Shown: one piece after another, positions 8,461 through 15,475 of the stretch | Position numbering within the stretch: the first letter of the stretch is position 1 | How the letters are laid out: each line of letters opens with the position of its first letter | IMG/VR virus record: IMGVR_UViG_3300034096_000061 | Location: 1 to 40,846 of that record | Source of the DNA: a virus | Length of the DNA: 40,846 bases | Strand: one strand, 5' to 3' | Made by a program: the position numbers and the translations under genes | The notes under the pieces: model-generated | Told to the model about the DNA's origin: nothing | The model's database searches: none | The model's input: only the letters and a program-made list of their open reading frames with translations

Positions 8461-8556
8461 TTATGAATTAAGCCATTCGTCAAACGTTTTAACATACTGC
8501 CCTAACGCTCTCGCATTAGTTACATATATCTCATACCTCATGCGTAATTTTTCCAT
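8461..8556 (-). CDS. 31-aa peptide of unknown function
   Basis: A short frame beginning MEKLRMRYEIYV and ending TFDEWLNS. AAGGGGG lies 4-5 bases upstream of the ATG and the start directly follows the stop of the upstream gene. No family is recognised. It is supported by ribosome-binding site and tight packing only. Confidence 0.5.
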   Translation of the reverse strand: MEKLRMRYEIYVTNARALGQYVKTFDEWLNS

Positions 8557-8557
8557 A

Positions 8558-8719
8558 TTACCCCCTTGTTAATACTTCGTTTACTTGCATTCCTAGCACT
8601 GCACCACCCATTACTAGTAACGTTGTCAGTGCATAATACCCGTCTATGGTGTACATGCAATAAGTAATTACCAGCGAGATAGCTACAGATAGTAGCATGT
8701 TAGCTAACGTATACATCAT
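8558..8719 (-). CDS. 53-aa small membrane protein
   Basis: Begins MMYTLANMLLSVAISLV (a second ATG follows immediately) and has two hydrophobic stretches, MLLSVAISLVITYCMY and YYALTTLLVMGGAVLGM, so it is probably a two-span membrane protein. AAGGGG lies 6 bases upstream. The palindrome at 8611-8620 is inside it and codes LLV. The start overlaps the upstream stop (ATGA). Function unknown. Confidence 0.6.
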   Translation of the reverse strand: MMYTLANMLLSVAISLVITYCMYTIDGYYALTTLLVMGGAVLGMQVNEVLTRG

Positions 8720-8856
8720 TTATCCCCTTGTGGTCTAAAACATAACAGTGCTTTGCATGACATGTACAAGTCATCCCATACCCATTGTGCGGCTTCAAGT
8801 GTAGTCAATTCCACAGCTTGTAATTCGTTGTTTTCTTCCCAGTAGATAACGTACAT
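8716..8856 (-). CDS. 46-aa hypothetical protein
   Basis: Encodes MYVIYWEENNELQAVEL and continues to a stop at 8716. AAGGGG sits 6 bases before the ATG at 8856. The composition (Trp- and Glu-rich) looks like a real small early phage protein. No domain is recognised; it overlaps the next start by four bases. Confidence 0.6.
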   Translation of the reverse strand: MYVIYWEENNELQAVELTTLEAAQWVWDDLYMSCKALLCFRPQGDK

Positions 8857-8865
8857 AATAACCCC

Positions 8866-9066
8866 TTATTCGCAAAGACATTCAAAGTATTGACGCAACA
8901 CAATATCATCCTCAAAATTATTAGTGTCGTTCTGTAGTTGCTGTGCATCATAGTCTTGAAACCACAGTGTTTCATTAGTTACATTGTCTTCCACTTCATA
9001 CGCCCAACCATTACCATGTGACGTGATTGTGTAACGTTCAGTGATTGATAAGAATTCATGTGCCAT
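8866..9066 (-). CDS. 66-aa hypothetical early protein
   Basis: Begins MAHEFLSITERYTITS with AAGGGG 6 bases upstream; the longer in-frame extension would start at 9117 inside the upstream spacer and lacks such a site. A perfect 12-bp palindrome (9085-9096) lies in the 57-base spacer just upstream. It is acidic, with NFEDDIVLRQYFECLCE at the end. Function unknown. Confidence 0.65.
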   Translation of the reverse strand: MAHEFLSITERYTITSHGNGWAYEVEDNVTNETLWFQDYDAQQLQNDTNNFEDDIVLRQYFECLCE

Positions 9067-9084
9067 GTTAACCCCTTGATTAAC

Positions 9085-9096
9085 GTTACTAGTAAC
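9085..9096. repeat. GTTACTAGTAAC palindrome between two early genes
   Basis: A perfect 12-bp palindrome in the spacer between the first two early genes, about 20 bases upstream of the ATG at 9066. This is one of the few non-coding copies and therefore informative: no coding reason explains it. Confidence 0.8.
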
Positions 9097-9123
9097 AGCC
9101 CCTATTTCTAGGGGCATGTTCGT

Positions 9124-9639
9124 TTAGTTAGTTGCAGTGTAATCTTCCACCATACGATGTGCAAGGGCTGCATATGCATCCGCTATGGTTGACATTTGCT
9201 CACGTGTAAACTGCTCACGTGTGTCGCTATCGTATTTCTTACCTGCCTGTTCGATGAATGCCATCATGCGGTCGAAGTCAGTCTTGGCTTCATTCAATTC
9301 TGATTTACCCTTGGGCAATGGATTACCATTGTCGTCATTCTTAACTGCACCCTCATCCGTACGTTGCCACACGTCAACGTTATTAGTAATGGCTTTCGAT
9401 ACTACGCATTTTGCAGAGCGCAAACTATTCTTTTCATCCTTAGATAATTCTCTGATAGCATTCAGGTTGTCCACAAGGGATTTGTGTTGACTATCTACTT
9501 CCTCTGCATTACGTGGTGTTATTGGATAGCACATTGAGCGCACATAGTTTGCCCATATGCCTTCCCCTGCGCTACGTGATGCGTCTTTCGCATCCTTAGA
9601 GGTTGACAATGCATTGCGTAATTCATTTGTGTATGACAT
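9124..9639 (-). CDS. first gene of leftward early operon, unknown function
   Basis: A 171-aa, charged, helical protein (MSYTNELRNALSTSKDAKD...) with AAAAGGAAA upstream of the ATG at 9639. It is the promoter-proximal gene of the leftward operon, so it should be the earliest and most strongly expressed gene of that block. It contains a degenerate palindrome copy (9381, TTATTAGTAA, coding ITNN). I recognise no family. The position would fit a host-takeover or DNA-binding early protein, which is speculation. Confidence 0.75.
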   Translation of the reverse strand: MSYTNELRNALSTSKDAKDASRSAGEGIWANYVRSMCYPITPRNAEEVDSQHKSLVDNLNAIRELSKDEKNSLRSAKCVVSKAITNNVDVWQRTDEGAVKNDDNGNPLPKGKSELNEAKTDFDRMMAFIEQAGKKYDSDTREQFTREQMSTIADAYAALAHRMVEDYTATN

Positions 9640-9681
9640 TTTGATTTCCTTTTACAGTTTGATTTGATTTACTAAGGCTTG

Positions 9682-9712
9682 ATTATAGCGCACTATTACT
9701 AGTAACGCTATA
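9682..9712 (-). promoter_or_regulatory. leftward early promoter overlapped by palindrome operator
   Basis: On the minus strand a perfect -10 hexamer TATAAT (9687-9682) lies about 43 bases before the first early ATG. No good -35 is present at 16-18 bp (TAGCGT at 17). Instead the palindrome TTACTAGTAA (9696-9705) occupies the spacer, and both sit within an outer inverted repeat TATAGCG...CGCTATA (9684-9690 and 9706-9712). This looks like a promoter with a built-in protein-binding site. Confidence 0.55.
9696..9705. repeat. TTACTAGTAA palindrome in promoter spacer
   Basis: A non-coding perfect 10-bp copy located between the presumed -35 and -10 positions of the leftward promoter. Confidence 0.8.
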
Positions 9713-9872
9713 GAAAACCTTACGGTTTCTCGGGACATTGTAGGAAAGTGACTTGAATGTAGTTGCAAACCCTACCTTAGAACGTATCGACCGCCTAAGC
9801 ATTAGATAATCTTACTGACTCTACCTAATGATTCTTCCCCTATACAATGAAGCTTCACCCGCATTCTACATG

Positions 9873-9891
9873 CACCTATTGCCAGTAGGTG
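9873..9891. other. stem-loop in the intergenic region
   Basis: CACCTA (9873-9878) and TAGGTG (9886-9891) form a perfect 6-bp stem with a 7-base loop TTGCCAG. There is no T-run, so it is not a typical terminator. Role unknown. Confidence 0.4.
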
Positions 9892-10027
9892 TTAACCATA
9901 TAGAATCAATAAATTGTTAAAGAACATTTAGGTCAACCCCGATCAATCAACCTAAGCACCGATATTACCACAGTTTAATAACCTCTGCAAGTCTAGGGGT
10001 ATTTATCCCTATTTGCTACTAGTACCT

Positions 10028-10039
10028 GTTACTAGTAAC
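10028..10039. repeat. GTTACTAGTAAC palindrome with a neighbouring near-copy
   Basis: A perfect 12-bp palindrome with a second core copy TACTAGTA 11 bases to the left (10017-10024). It is the only closely paired occurrence in the window, centred 13 bp apart, and lies in non-coding DNA. Confidence 0.8.
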
Positions 10040-10154
10040 CTGCCTGTTAACCACTGCGTCAACCGATGCCTTAAATGTAAACGATGAACCTTACATGAAC
10101 CTTACAACTAAAATAACCTAGTAGATTTAAGGGATATTATGGCACAATTATTGC

Positions 10155-10180
10155 TACGTGCGTGCACGTGCATGTATATA
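10155..10180. other. 26-base alternating purine-pyrimidine tract (Z-DNA-prone)
   Basis: From T10155 to A10180 every step alternates pyrimidine and purine, the first half being GC-rich (TACGTGCGTGCACGTGCATG) and the rest TA steps. Such tracts favour Z-DNA or strand melting under negative supercoiling. It lies directly beside the AT-rich block. Confidence 0.55.
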
Positions 10181-10238
10181 ATATTAGAGTAAATTGTATA
10201 TCTACGTACTACTGTATGGATATACAGTGTTAATAAGC

Positions 10239-10247
10239 TGTGGATAA
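10239..10247 (-). promoter_or_regulatory. DnaA box, perfect TTATCCACA
   Basis: TGTGGATAA on the plus strand is the exact complement of the E. coli consensus DnaA box TTATCCACA. It is immediately left of the AT-rich repeat block, the typical arrangement of box next to DNA unwinding element. Only one box is seen in this region, so DnaA dependence is suggestive. Confidence 0.5.
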
Positions 10248-10249
10248 CT

Positions 10250-10460
10250 ATATATATCTTATTGATAATGCCTTATCATTATATAAGTATATGATGTTAC
10301 TAGTAATATTATATAACTATATATACTATAACTATATATAATACGGGGTTATATTATATAAAGAGATATAATATACTTATATACTATACAACTACATATA
10401 CTATACTTATATATACTATACTTATATATATTACTATAGTATATTATATATATATGTATA
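10250..10460. repeat. AT-rich repeat block, candidate DNA unwinding element
   Basis: About 210 bases are almost pure A/T with many TATA/ATAT steps. It contains a 15-bp tandem repeat ATATACTATACTTAT at 10396-10410 and 10411-10425, and shorter variants before it. A perfect palindrome copy (10297-10306) lies within. It is likely to melt easily; the origin role is inferred from the neighbouring DnaA box and the divergent layout. Confidence 0.55.
10297..10306. repeat. TTACTAGTAA palindrome inside AT-rich block
   Basis: A non-coding perfect 10-bp copy in the candidate origin. It is the last copy before a 7.1-kb stretch without any. Confidence 0.8.
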
Positions 10461-10526
10461 TTGTAGTACTATTTCAGTACTTCTTCTTCTATTTTTAGAA
10501 CTTTTGTTCTATGGCTGACCCACTAA

Positions 10527-10544
10527 GGGGGGTAGGGGGGTTGG
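10527..10544 (+). other. G-run cluster (GGGGGGTAGGGGGGTTGG)
   Basis: Two runs of six G followed by GG, with a further six-G run at about 10653-10660 and GGGGG near 10766. Intramolecular quadruplex or R-loop formation on the displaced strand is possible. These runs stand out in an otherwise AT-rich region. Confidence 0.4.
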
Positions 10545-10843
10545 TTTTATATTGCAATACCACTCAAAATTATCTCCATAAAATTATCTACCTCCAGTAA
10601 TTCATTAAAATAGGAAGTTCCCTCCCACCCACCACTATTGTTTAAAACGATTTTAAGGGGGGTAGAAGGCTAGGAAAACAAAAAGGATAGGGGTAGGTAC
10701 TCCCTACGGTCGTAAAGAGCCTTAAACAGCCTTTAAATGAATCTAGGGTAACATCTACCAATGTAAGGGGGTAACATTTGTACCTAAGTAGACACTAAGC
10801 CACCTAACAAATAGCTTAGCGGCTGGTTTTACTAAAGGATTAT

Positions 10844-11698
10844 ATGGCTAAACTTACATTATCGACAATAGGTAGTAGATATGGCTCAATAGATGCGTTG
10901 AATGCCAACTTTGATGCTATTGAAGCTGCATTAGAAAATACCCTCTCTCTAGATGGCACAGTGCCTAACGGCATGGAAGTTGACCTAGACATGAATAGTC
11001 ACAAAATTATTAATCTGTCTGACCCTACAAATAACGGGGATGCAGTTACTAAGGGTTGGTTGCTAGAGCAAGAAGGAAATGCAGCGGCCAGTGCGGAAGC
11101 AGCAGCCTTGTCAGCTTCTCTGGCTGAGCAAAGTGCAGTGGATGCAGCTAATTCAGTGTCATCTCTTAACCCTGACCTCTATGCTGAGAAGTCAAACAAC
11201 TTGTCTGACCTACAATCTGTAGCTACAGCACGTACCAACTTGGGACTAGCCATTGGTGTTAACGTACAAGCTTATGATGCTGACCTCACTACATGGGCTG
11301 GCAAAGCAGCACCTACAGGAGATGTGGTAGGAACATCAGACTCTCAAGCCCTAACCAACAAAACACTCACAAACCCCACAGTTACCAACTATCTGGAATC
11401 TGTAGTAGCCATAGGCAACTCGGGTACAACTAAGACCCTAGACCTAACCAACGGTACAGTGCAGACAGTGACAATGACAGGTAATTGTACATTCACTATG
11501 CCAACAGCAACTGCTGGTAAGAGTTTCATCCTCATTGTGTCTACAGGTTCAGGTAGCTTTACAGGTACATTTACAGGGGTTAAATACATTAATGGTACAG
11601 CACCTACCCTCACAACCACAGCTAGTAGATGGGATATTTTGACATTCTTCTCTGATGGTACAAATTGGTATGGCACAGCAGCACAGGCATTCGCATAA
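10844..11698 (+). CDS. tail fibre protein, N-terminal virion-attachment part
   Basis: A 284-aa protein with AAAGGA 6-7 bases upstream of the ATG. Residues 1-50 (TIGSRYGSIDALNANFDAIEAALENTLS) and the motif NLSDPTNNGDAVTKGW are typical of phage tail fibres. A short Ala-rich helical stretch (AAASAEAAALSASLAEQSAVDAANS is the region near residues 82-108) probably forms a trimeric coiled coil, followed by NLSDLQSVATARTNLGLA, another widespread tail-fibre repeat, and a beta-rich C-terminus. It ends in a one-base TAATG overlap with the next tail gene. It should link the tail to receptor-binding proteins. Confidence 0.85.
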   Translation: MAKLTLSTIGSRYGSIDALNANFDAIEAALENTLSLDGTVPNGMEVDLDMNSHKIINLSDPTNNGDAVTKGWLLEQEGNAAASAEAAALSASLAEQSAVDAANSVSSLNPDLYAEKSNNLSDLQSVATARTNLGLAIGVNVQAYDADLTTWAGKAAPTGDVVGTSDSQALTNKTLTNPTVTNYLESVVAIGNSGTTKTLDLTNGTVQTVTMTGNCTFTMPTATAGKSFILIVSTGSGSFTGTFTGVKYINGTAPTLTTTASRWDILTFFSDGTNWYGTAAQAFA

Positions 11699-14097
11699 TG
11701 TTATCAGCTAAAAAAGAACTCTTTACTCCCTCTGCTGGTGGCTATCAAATTTCACGTTCCGTGAGGCTGCGTTCAAGTGCAAGTGCTTATTTCAATCGGA
11801 CATTTGCTGCGGGAAGCCAGACTACTTGGACATTTTCTATTTGGTTCAAACTTGGAACTCTTGAAGTTAATAGAGTTTTGATTAGTTGCGGGTCTGGTGC
11901 GACAGACTCCATAATTTATATCAATACAGGCAATACACTTTTTCTTAATTTGGACAATGTAACTTGCAGAGCATCTACGCAAGTATTTCGTGACCCGTCT
12001 GCTTGGTATCACTTAGTTGTTGCGCTAGACACTTCCAACGCAACTGCACAAAATCGTATTCGTGCTTACATCAACGGGGTAGAAATAACATCTTGGGTAA
12101 CAAACAATACTATTGCTCAGAACGCAACACCATCTTTTAATAGTGCAATAGCCCACAATATATCTCTATATACTGGTGGTGGTGGCCTTTATTTTGATGG
12201 TTATCTTACAGAAACAAACTGGATTAACGGACAAGCCCTGACACCATCATCCTTTGGCGAAACCAATGCCATCACTGGTGTATGGCAACCTAAGAAATAC
12301 GCTGGCACATACGGCACAAATGGCTTCTATCTGAACTTCAGCGACAACAGTGCAGTTACTACTTCTAGCAACGTAGGTATTGGAAAAGACTTTTCTGGTA
12401 ATGGAAACTATTGGACAAGTAACAGCATCAGTGTATCTGCTGGTGTGACATACGACTCCATGCTGGATGTGCCTACGCCTTATGCTGATGGTGGGAATGG
12501 GCGGGGGAATTATGCGGTGTTGAATCCGTTGGATAAGACTTCAATATCTCCAACTTACAGCAACGGCAATTTAGCAATCTCAGCAGGTGCATCATGGGCG
12601 TACTCCAGAGCAACAATGCTTTTGCCATCAAATGTAAAGATTTATGCAGAAACCACACTCGGAAGCAACACAAACGGAACAAGCGCAATTCAGTCTGGCT
12701 TTGCTAGGGCTGGTTTTGCAATGGGCACTAACGGATACTATGTAAACCACGACTCGGTAGGTCAAATATACACAGCGGGTTCGTTAACTGCTTCTGGCCT
12801 TGGCGCTCTTGTTGCAGGTGATGTTATTCAATTTGCATATGATGGCGCTGGCAATGCTTGGATTGGTAAGAATAATGTCTGGTGGAACTCATCAGGCGGC
12901 ACGACAGGAAACCCAGCAACAGGAGCAAACCCAACCTTTACGGGATTGTCTGCCTATGATTTATTTATAAGCACTGGTAACTACTCAAACTCGCAGAACA
13001 TCAACTTCGGTCAACGCCCATTCAGCTACACACCACCCACAGGCTTTGTTGCACTGAACACGCAGAATCTGCCTACGCCTACGATTAGCAATGGTGCTAG
13101 TTACATGGCGGCTACGACTTACACAGGCACAGGGTCAGCTTTATCTGTAAGCAACGCAGTCAATGGTATTTCATTCCAGCCTGATTTTGTGTGGACAAAA
13201 CCAAGAAGCACCGCTGTTGGTCACACACTGTTTGATAGTTTGCGAGGCGTTACAAAGTATTTGCAATCAAATACAACTGGGGCAGAGGGAACAGCTGCAA
13301 CAAGTTTGACTGCGTTTAACAGCGACGGATTCACCGTAAATTCTGATACCAGCACAGGCGCAAATGGTGTTACCTACATCGGCTGGCAATGGAACGCTGG
13401 CGGCTCAACAGTAACCAACACCAGCGGGACAATCTCATCACAAGTGAGAGCAAATCCTACTGCTGGCTTTAGCGTGGTGACGTTTACTGCCCCAGGAGGT
13501 TCTGCTCAAACCATTGGGCATGGACTTGGGGTTGCCCCGAAAATGATAATAATGAAATCTAGAAACAATACGTCTGGATGGAATACATACCATGCAAGTG
13601 TTGGCAACACAGGTGCTTTAAATCTTCAAACAACTGGGGCAACAAACACTACTATTGATTGGTGGAACAACACAAGTCCAACATCGTCTGTATGGACTAT
13701 TGGCGCAAATTTGAACATTAGCACTTGGACATTTGTCGCCTACTGCTTTGCAGAAGTAGCTGGATACTCTGCATTTGGTAAATACACAGGCAATGGTTCT
13801 GCTGATGGGCCGTTTGTGTATTTGGGATTTAGACCGAGGTTTGTGTTGGTTAAAAGAACAGATGTTGCCGCTACTTGGTATATTTGGAACACTTCTAGCA
13901 ATACATTTAATGTAATTGATACTGCTTTATTTCCTAATTTAACAAATGCCGAATCAAGTAATGTTGCATATTATTGCGATATTTTGTCTAACGGCTTTAA
14001 ACCAAGAGCAACAAATACTGATGTAAATGCATCTGGTGGAACATACATTTACGCTTGTTTTGCCGAAAACCCATTCAAACTTTCTCTTGCGAGGTAA
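11698..14097 (+). CDS. tail fibre/receptor-binding protein with LamG-like domain
   Basis: A 799-aa protein. I chose the ATG at 11698, which overlaps the previous stop by one base; an earlier frame start would lie inside the previous gene. Residues ~15-190 (SVRLRSSASAYFNRTF..., TTWTFSIWFKLG..., YFDGYLTETNWINGQALTPSSFGE) form a concanavalin/LamG-like lectin fold. The remainder has modules common in phage tail tips, e.g. GWQWNAGGST, GHGLGVAPKMIIMKSR and FGKYTGNGSADGPFVYLGFRPRFVLVKRTD. It is likely to bind host surface glycans. Codon use is visibly different from the neighbours (more GGC, GCG, CTG), consistent with recent exchange. Confidence 0.85.
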   Translation: MLSAKKELFTPSAGGYQISRSVRLRSSASAYFNRTFAAGSQTTWTFSIWFKLGTLEVNRVLISCGSGATDSIIYINTGNTLFLNLDNVTCRASTQVFRDPSAWYHLVVALDTSNATAQNRIRAYINGVEITSWVTNNTIAQNATPSFNSAIAHNISLYTGGGGLYFDGYLTETNWINGQALTPSSFGETNAITGVWQPKKYAGTYGTNGFYLNFSDNSAVTTSSNVGIGKDFSGNGNYWTSNSISVSAGVTYDSMLDVPTPYADGGNGRGNYAVLNPLDKTSISPTYSNGNLAISAGASWAYSRATMLLPSNVKIYAETTLGSNTNGTSAIQSGFARAGFAMGTNGYYVNHDSVGQIYTAGSLTASGLGALVAGDVIQFAYDGAGNAWIGKNNVWWNSSGGTTGNPATGANPTFTGLSAYDLFISTGNYSNSQNINFGQRPFSYTPPTGFVALNTQNLPTPTISNGASYMAATTYTGTGSALSVSNAVNGISFQPDFVWTKPRSTAVGHTLFDSLRGVTKYLQSNTTGAEGTAATSLTAFNSDGFTVNSDTSTGANGVTYIGWQWNAGGSTVTNTSGTISSQVRANPTAGFSVVTFTAPGGSAQTIGHGLGVAPKMIIMKSRNNTSGWNTYHASVGNTGALNLQTTGATNTTIDWWNNTSPTSSVWTIGANLNISTWTFVAYCFAEVAGYSAFGKYTGNGSADGPFVYLGFRPRFVLVKRTDVAATWYIWNTSSNTFNVIDTALFPNLTNAESSNVAYYCDILSNGFKPRATNTDVNASGGTYIYACFAENPFKLSLAR

Positions 14098-14100
14098 TAT

Positions 14101-14580
14101 ATGTTTTTACTTAATGGCAACACGTTGCCTTTTGACACACCCTTTCAGATAGATGGCACAAGCTATCCAGCCAACTGGCTACGCCTGACCTCTATTGAGG
14201 AAAAGAACGCTGTTGGCATCACAGAGGTGGCAGATGTGACCACCACATACGATGACCGCTTTTATTGGAGTGCAGACAATCCCAAACAACTGGATGACCT
14301 TACCGTCACACCAGAGCAAGGTGAGCCATACATTCAGCATGGACTCAAACATCAGTGGACTGCACAGGTCAAAGATACCGCCAACAAATTGCTGGCTCAG
14401 TCTGATTGGATGGTGATTCGCAAGGTTGAGCGTAGCGTGGATATACCCGCTGATACTGTGACATACAGGGCGGCAGTGATTGCTGAATGCACAAGGCTTG
14501 TGACTGCCATCCAAGGCTGTGCTGATGTACCTGCTTTGATTGCTGTGGTAACTGCACAAGGTTGGCCTGTAAATGAGTGA
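14101..14580 (+). CDS. tail-fibre-associated protein, possibly assembly chaperone
   Basis: A 159-aa protein starting MFLLNGNTLPFDTPFQIDGTSYPANWLRL, three bases after the tail protein stop. A short N-terminal beta part is followed by helices with a DWMVIRKVERSVDIPADTVTYRAAVIAECTRLVTAI region, a layout seen in small proteins encoded directly behind tail fibres and sometimes acting as their chaperones. It shares the higher-GC codon use of the preceding gene, so the two probably moved together. The function is inferred from position. Confidence 0.6.
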   Translation: MFLLNGNTLPFDTPFQIDGTSYPANWLRLTSIEEKNAVGITEVADVTTTYDDRFYWSADNPKQLDDLTVTPEQGEPYIQHGLKHQWTAQVKDTANKLLAQSDWMVIRKVERSVDIPADTVTYRAAVIAECTRLVTAIQGCADVPALIAVVTAQGWPVNE

Positions 14581-14782
14581 TAAACTAATCTCTGAAACAG
14601 AAGCTAAACTTATGACACATGAAGAAGTTTGTGCTCAACGATATGCTTCTATTCAACAATCATTTGAAGCTGGCGATAAACGTATGACAAAGATTGAATA
14701 TCTTTTATATGCCGTAATAGCAGCAGTGTTGTTTGGCCCGGGTGTAGCAGCAGAGTTTGTTAAAAATATTATAGGAGTATAA
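14573..14782 (+). CDS. small single-span membrane protein, candidate holin
   Basis: A 69-aa protein with a polar helical N-terminus (KLISETEAKLMTHEEVCAQRYASIQQSFEAGDKRMTKIEY) and one C-terminal hydrophobic span (LLYAVIAAVLFGPGVAAEFV). This is the shape of XhlA-like holin or haemolysin-related proteins. It overlaps the previous gene by 8 bases and leads into a run of membrane proteins ahead of the endolysin, which supports a lysis role. Confidence 0.6.
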   Translation: MSDKLISETEAKLMTHEEVCAQRYASIQQSFEAGDKRMTKIEYLLYAVIAAVLFGPGVAAEFVKNIIGV

Positions 14783-14783
14783 A

Positions 14784-15317
14784 ATTGACCCTTTTACAAT
14801 TGCGTTCACTGCCCTTGCTGCTATTAAACAAGGCGTTGCATTTTATAAAGATGCTAAAGCAGCGGGTAATGATGTTACTAAAATAGCAAAAGAAATATCA
14901 AGTTGTATAGGCAACTTCTTTAATGCACAAGAACAAGTTAAACAAGTAATAGAAGAAGAAAAGAAGAAACCTGCAAAAAGTTTAAAAGCACAAGCATTAG
15001 ATAACATATTAAACCAAATAGAACTAGAAAGACAAGCAACAGAACTTAGAGAGTTTTTAATTTATCAAGTAGACCCAGAATTAGGTGCAGTGTGGAGTAG
15101 ATTTGAAGAAGAATATGCAAGATTAGAGGAAGAACAAACACAAGAAAGGCTTATAGCAGAACGTAAAGCAAGGGAAGCATTATGGCAACGAAGAAAACTA
15201 ATAAGCTCCCTACAAGACAAAGCCCTACAAATAGGAGCAGTGAGTCTGATTACTATATACCTCCTCCTTCTGTTTTGGTTAATAACAATAGACAGGAAGA
15301 TAAGATGGGGTTTTTAA
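14784..15317 (+). CDS. coiled-coil membrane protein, probable AUU start
   Basis: A 177-aa protein with no ATG, GTG or TTG near the proper 5' end. The frame opens right after an in-frame TAG (14772-14774), and the only sensible start is ATT at 14784, placed 6 bases after AGGAG. It then reads DPFTIAFTALAAIKQGVAFYKDAK, a typical phage beginning if the first residue is Met. The first in-frame GTG is 306 bases further in. It has a long charged coiled coil (Glu/Lys/Arg-rich, residues ~50-145) and a C-terminal membrane span (SLITIYLLLLFWLITI). It lies in the lysis cluster. Function unknown. Confidence 0.65.
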   Translation: MDPFTIAFTALAAIKQGVAFYKDAKAAGNDVTKIAKEISSCIGNFFNAQEQVKQVIEEEKKKPAKSLKAQALDNILNQIELERQATELREFLIYQVDPELGAVWSRFEEEYARLEEEQTQERLIAERKAREALWQRRKLISSLQDKALQIGAVSLITIYLLLLFWLITIDRKIRWGF

Positions 15318-15475
15318 TTGGTTTAATTGTAATGGTGTTTATATTTGTAATAATGTTGCCTATAATTGGGTTTATGTTAATGGATATTAACACTGTTAGG
15401 CAAGAAGTACATTATGAAGTAAAAAAAATAGAACAACTTCGTAAAGAGTTAGAACATGAAAAGGATAAAAAATGA
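15182..15475 (+). CDS. membrane protein with coiled-coil tail, overlapping the previous gene
   Basis: A 97-aa reading: a polar, basic leader MATKKTNKLPTRQ ... SESDYYIPPPSV ... (1-41), then a span GFLIGLIVMVFIFVIMLPIIGFML, then a coiled coil VRQEVHYEVKKIEQLRKELE. It overlaps the previous gene by 136 bases in another frame. AAGGGAA lies upstream of this ATG. A shorter version would start at 15305 (MGFLIG...), with GGAAG upstream. The N-terminal segment looks like real protein, so I prefer the long form. The span-plus-coil shape resembles an inner-membrane spanin, without proof. Confidence 0.6.
   Translation: MATKKTNKLPTRQSPTNRSSESDYYIPPPSVLVNNNRQEDKMGFLIGLIVMVFIFVIMLPIIGFMLMDINTVRQEVHYEVKKIEQLRKELEHEKDKK

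Larger units (their letters stand above)
9640..10843. other. 1.2-kb divergent intergenic control region, candidate origin
   Basis: There is no convincing gene on either strand. It separates the leftward early operon from the rightward late operon. It holds a leftward TATAAT element (9682-9687), four palindrome-class repeats (9696, 10017, 10029, 10297), a 6-bp stem-loop (9873-9891), a 26-base alternating purine-pyrimidine tract (10155-10180), a perfect DnaA box (10239-10247), an AT-rich repeat block (about 10250-10460) and G-runs (10527-10544, 10653-10660, 10765-10770). This collection is what is expected of an origin and divergent promoter region. Function is inferred. Confidence 0.7.

Noticed and set aside
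10511-10600. A 29-codon frame starting MADPLRGVGG in the intergenic region
   Set aside because: No ribosome-binding site, runs through G-runs and low-complexity DNA, no chaining with neighbours.
14101-14580. Diversity-generating retroelement variable region near the tail genes
   Set aside because: No reverse transcriptase or duplicated template repeat is visible in the window.
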